Source: Rubrobacter sp.
Lineage (GTDB): Bacteria > Actinomycetota > Rubrobacteria > Rubrobacterales > Rubrobacteraceae
NCBI GenBank assembly: GCA_016781885.1
Contig: JADDPM010000043.1
Coordinates: 3,375 to 11,526 of the forward strand
Reading direction: 5' to 3'
DNA: 8,152 nucleotides
Shown piece by piece: positions 6,168 to 8,152 of the stretch; the stretch's first letter is position 1; the number at the start of each line of letters is the position of its first letter. Below the pieces are notes generated by a model that searched no databases, was not told the DNA's origin, and saw only the letters and a program-made list of their open reading frames with translations. Both the position numbers and the translations under genes were made by a program.

Positions 6168-6977
6168 GTGGCTAATGCCTACGAGCAGATAGAGAGCTCA
6201 ATAGAGAATAACATCGCGACGATCAAGCTCAACCGTCCCGAGCGCTTCAATGCCCTCGGCGGTCGTATCGTGGAAGAGCTTGGGCGTGCACTGGATGAGA
6301 TAGAAGTATCAGAAGAGGTCAGGACTGTGATCTTGACCGGCGCCGGAGATCGTGCTTTCTGCTCCGGGGTCGACTTGAAGGAGCGCCGCGAGATGGACGC
6401 CGACGAGAGGTGGGCTCATAACCGGGCCCTGAACGCGTTCTCGGAGCGTCTGGCCCGGTTACAGGTGCCGACGATCGCAGCAATCAACGGTTTAGCGTTC
6501 GGCGGAGGATTCGAGATGACCTTAGCCTGCGACTTCCGAATCTCCGCCCATCACGCCGAGTTCGCGCTCCCCGAGGTAGGTATCGGCATAATCCCCGGCT
6601 CGGGAGGAACCCAGCGTCTCCCGCGGCTCATAGGACCCGCCAGGGCCAAGGAGTTGATACTGACGGCGCGGAGGATAGACGCTGAAACGGCCCTTGGGAT
6701 GGGCATTATAAGTAGGGTGGTCTCGAAAGACGAACTTCTTCTGGAGGAGGTGCGAGCGCTTGCCGAAGAGACGGCGAAGAACAGCCCGCTGGCGGTCGCC
6801 TACGCCAAGGCGGCTGTAGATATCGCTATGGAGACGCCCATCGAGCAGGGCCTCCGGTTCGAGACGGCCGCCATACGCGCCACGCTGGCCTCCGAGGACT
6901 ACCAGATCGGCCTAGCCGCATTCGCCGAGAAACGCTCCCCCGATTTCCCGCCTCTAACGGCCCGCCAGGTAACGTAA
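6168..6977 (+). CDS. Enoyl-CoA hydratase/isomerase family protein (crotonase fold)
   Basis: Predicted to hydrate 2-enoyl-CoA to 3-hydroxyacyl-CoA, the step just before the neighbouring dehydrogenase. It has 269 residues, close to the family norm. The N-terminal IATIKLNRPERFNAL (16-30) is typical. CSGVDL (65-70) and the Gly of AFGGGF (110-115) supply the oxyanion hole. The two catalytic acids of true hydratases are present: E116 in GGGFE and E136 in LPEVG, 20 residues apart as in rat enoyl-CoA hydratase (E144, E164). IIPGSGGTQRLPRLIG (141-156) and the C-terminal FAEKRSPDF (252-260) complete the signature. The start is GTG 6168 with a purine-rich ribosome binding site. It is the only plus-strand gene, divergent from the dehydrogenase across 135 nt. 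The presence of both Glu residues favours a hydratase over other crotonase reactions. Chain-length preference cannot be read; a PaaF- or PaaG-like role is possible. Confidence 0.93.
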   Translation: MANAYEQIESSIENNIATIKLNRPERFNALGGRIVEELGRALDEIEVSEEVRTVILTGAGDRAFCSGVDLKERREMDADERWAHNRALNAFSERLARLQVPTIAAINGLAFGGGFEMTLACDFRISAHHAEFALPEVGIGIIPGSGGTQRLPRLIGPARAKELILTARRIDAETALGMGIISRVVSKDELLLEEVRALAEETAKNSPLAVAYAKAAVDIAMETPIEQGLRFETAAIRATLASEDYQIGLAAFAEKRSPDFPPLTARQVT

Positions 6978-7052
6978 AACACTATCTACGGAACAGGCAT
7001 GGTCTCTTCAGTCCAAATCGCGCCCCTGTAGAGGCAAAAGCGCTCCTGCCGG
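6978..7052. other. Convergent gap between hydratase and acyl-CoA synthetase genes
   Basis: Seventy-five bases separate two genes that face each other. Only short complementary pieces are visible (CCTG/CAGG around 7045-7057; GGCA/TGCC around 7033-7050), without a clear stem followed by a T-run on either strand. No terminator can be supported. Confidence 0.4.
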
Positions 7053-8152
7053 TCAGGTCAGAATGAGAGCGTCAAGTGCTATTAGGCCGTCCGGGGTTAC
7101 TCGCAGCGGATTGATGTCGAGTTCTGTGATCTCCGGCCTGGCGACGAAGAGCTTGCTCACGGCCAGGAGCGCACTCGTGAGTTTGGCGCGATCCACGGCC
7201 GGCTGACCCCGGAAGCCCTCGAGCAGCTTCTTTCCGGAGAGCTCGTCCACCATCTCATCCACGTCCTCCATAGAGAGAGGCGCGAGCCGCAGGGCGACGT
7301 CGCCCATAGCTTCGGCGGTAACACCGCCCAGACCCAGGAGCACCGTCGGTCCGAAGCTGGGGTCGCGGGTACCTCCCAGGATCAGCTCGACACCGGGAGT
7401 GGCCATCTCGATGAGGTAACGAGCACGCCCGTTGGCCCTCAGACCATCTATGGCGTCCAGAGCACTCTCCAGCATCTCAAGTGAAGAGACGCCAACGTGC
7501 ACGCCGCCCATCTCGGACTTGTGGGTGATGGTAGGGTCCAAGACTTTCACGACGACCTTCTCACCGAGCTCGGAGAACGCCCTTCGCGCCTCCTCACGAG
7601 CCGTGCAGACTCGCCGGTTGGGAGTCTGGATGCCGAGCGCTTCGAGTAGATCTTTGGCACCAGCTTCGTCCAGTGGCTCGGAGCCGAGCATCGGGAGTTC
7701 CTCTACAGGTGCTGCAGGCCCAGGGGAGTGCTTCCGGCGGTGAGCGGCCCGCGCGTCGGTCACGAGGGCACGCACGGCCCGGGCACCCCTCTCGGGCGCC
7801 GTGTATACAGGTGTACCAGAGGACTCAAGAGCCGCTATGGTCGGCGCAAGCTCTTCCTGCCGACCGCCGGTAATAAAAACTGTAGGAGCTTCAGTCAGGC
7901 TGCGGGTCCTTTCCAGAACGGCGGAAGGGTTCAGAGCGGGAGGCTCATGAAGAGCGTATACGGCGAGCGCGTCGATTTCGGGGTCCTCGCTGACAGCCTC
8001 CAGCACATCGGCGAAAGAACCTCCCGGCCGCCCGGTATCGACAGGGTTGCGTTGGTAGGTGAGTGGGGGCAAGAGCTCCCCCACGCGGGCAACCGTACCG
8101 GCTTTGAGTTCCGGTAGTTCGACGCCCGCAGTGCGCAGGGCGTCAGCGATGA
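7053..8152 (-). CDS. Acyl-CoA synthetase (NDP-forming), C-terminal half with ATP-grasp domain; 5' end outside the window
   Basis: Member of the acetate-CoA ligase (ADP-forming)/succinyl-CoA-synthetase-like family, which interconverts an acyl-CoA and a carboxylic acid with a nucleotide. Some 365 residues are visible and the frame remains open to the right edge. The first part, with ELPELKAGTVARVGELLPPL and NPVD, is the end of the second CoA-ligase flavodoxin-like domain. After a linker, an ATP-grasp domain (ATP-grasp_5 type) starts near ELPMLGSEPLDEAGAKDLL. It includes VVVKVLDPTITHKSEMGGV, VELILGGTRDPSFGPTVLLG and the C-terminal ITELDINPLRVTPDGLIALD, with the Glu, Asp and Asn typical of metal-nucleotide binding. 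Full-length relatives are near 700 residues, so about half is missing, including the CoA-binding domain and the expected phosphohistidine region. The protein ends right after the ATP-grasp domain, so there is no C-terminal acetyltransferase fusion. The GTG at 8084 is internal, not the start. Substrate unknown. Confidence 0.9.
   Translation of the reverse strand, partial: IADALRTAGVELPELKAGTVARVGELLPPLTYQRNPVDTGRPGGSFADVLEAVSEDPEIDALAVYALHEPPALNPSAVLERTRSLTEAPTVFITGGRQEELAPTIAALESSGTPVYTAPERGARAVRALVTDARAAHRRKHSPGPAAPVEELPMLGSEPLDEAGAKDLLEALGIQTPNRRVCTAREEARRAFSELGEKVVVKVLDPTITHKSEMGGVHVGVSSLEMLESALDAIDGLRANGRARYLIEMATPGVELILGGTRDPSFGPTVLLGLGGVTAEAMGDVALRLAPLSMEDVDEMVDELSGKKLLEGFRGQPAVDRAKLTSALLAVSKLFVARPEITELDINPLRVTPDGLIALDALILT

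Noticed and set aside
7030..7060. Possible bidirectional terminator between the convergent genes
   Set aside because: Stems are only 4 bp and not followed by a T-run on either strand.
1..8152. Mobile element, phage, CRISPR or novel defence system
   Set aside because: All the main genes belong to well-known transport and CoA-metabolism families. There are no transposase or integrase genes, terminal repeats or repeat arrays, and composition looks uniform by eye.

Overview
The window is GC-rich, tightly packed bacterial DNA. It carries a five-gene Liv-type (branched-chain amino acid/aromatic acid class) ABC importer and three acyl-CoA metabolism genes. GC-rich codons, GTG and TTG starts, a glycine-linked lipoprotein binding protein, AGGAGG ribosome binding sites and an ADP-forming-type acyl-CoA synthetase suggest an actinobacterium, possibly of the Rubrobacter/Thermoleophilia kind. 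The genus is inferred from general character only; there is no rRNA or other marker gene here.

Layout, left to right. All genes are on the minus strand except one. livF (ATPase, cut by the left edge), livG (ATPase), livM and livH (permeases) and livK (lipoprotein binding protein) form one operon read leftwards from about 4600. The permease and ATPase genes are separated by a 2-nt gap, a 4-nt overlap and an 8-nt overlap. Upstream of livK on the same strand is a PaaH-like 3-hydroxyacyl-CoA dehydrogenase (4608-6032). A 135-nt divergent spacer separates it from a plus-strand enoyl-CoA hydratase (6168-6977). The last gene is the 3' half of an acyl-CoA synthetase (NDP-forming), converging on the hydratase and cut by the right edge.

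How the genes may work together: the Liv system would import an amphipathic or carboxylic substrate. An acyl-CoA ligase would activate it, and the hydratase and dehydrogenase would carry out two steps of beta-oxidation. This makes the importer as likely to serve an aromatic or other organic acid as branched-chain amino acids; that is inference from context. The catalytic residues of both beta-oxidation enzymes and the ATPase motifs of both ABC subunits are intact.

Regulatory signals I can support: a good promoter in front of livK (TTGACA, 18 nt, TAAACT), overlapped by two repeats of the form CGAACGRTCA that look like TetR-family operator sequence; a 14-nt perfect palindrome between livK and livH that can fold into an extended hairpin covering the livH ribosome binding site; and a divergent promoter region with a perfect TATAAT for the dehydrogenase. 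There are no RNA genes, CRISPR arrays, insertion sequences or phage genes, and no gene-free stretch over 300 bases. I find no new multi-gene system. The most interesting points are regulatory.
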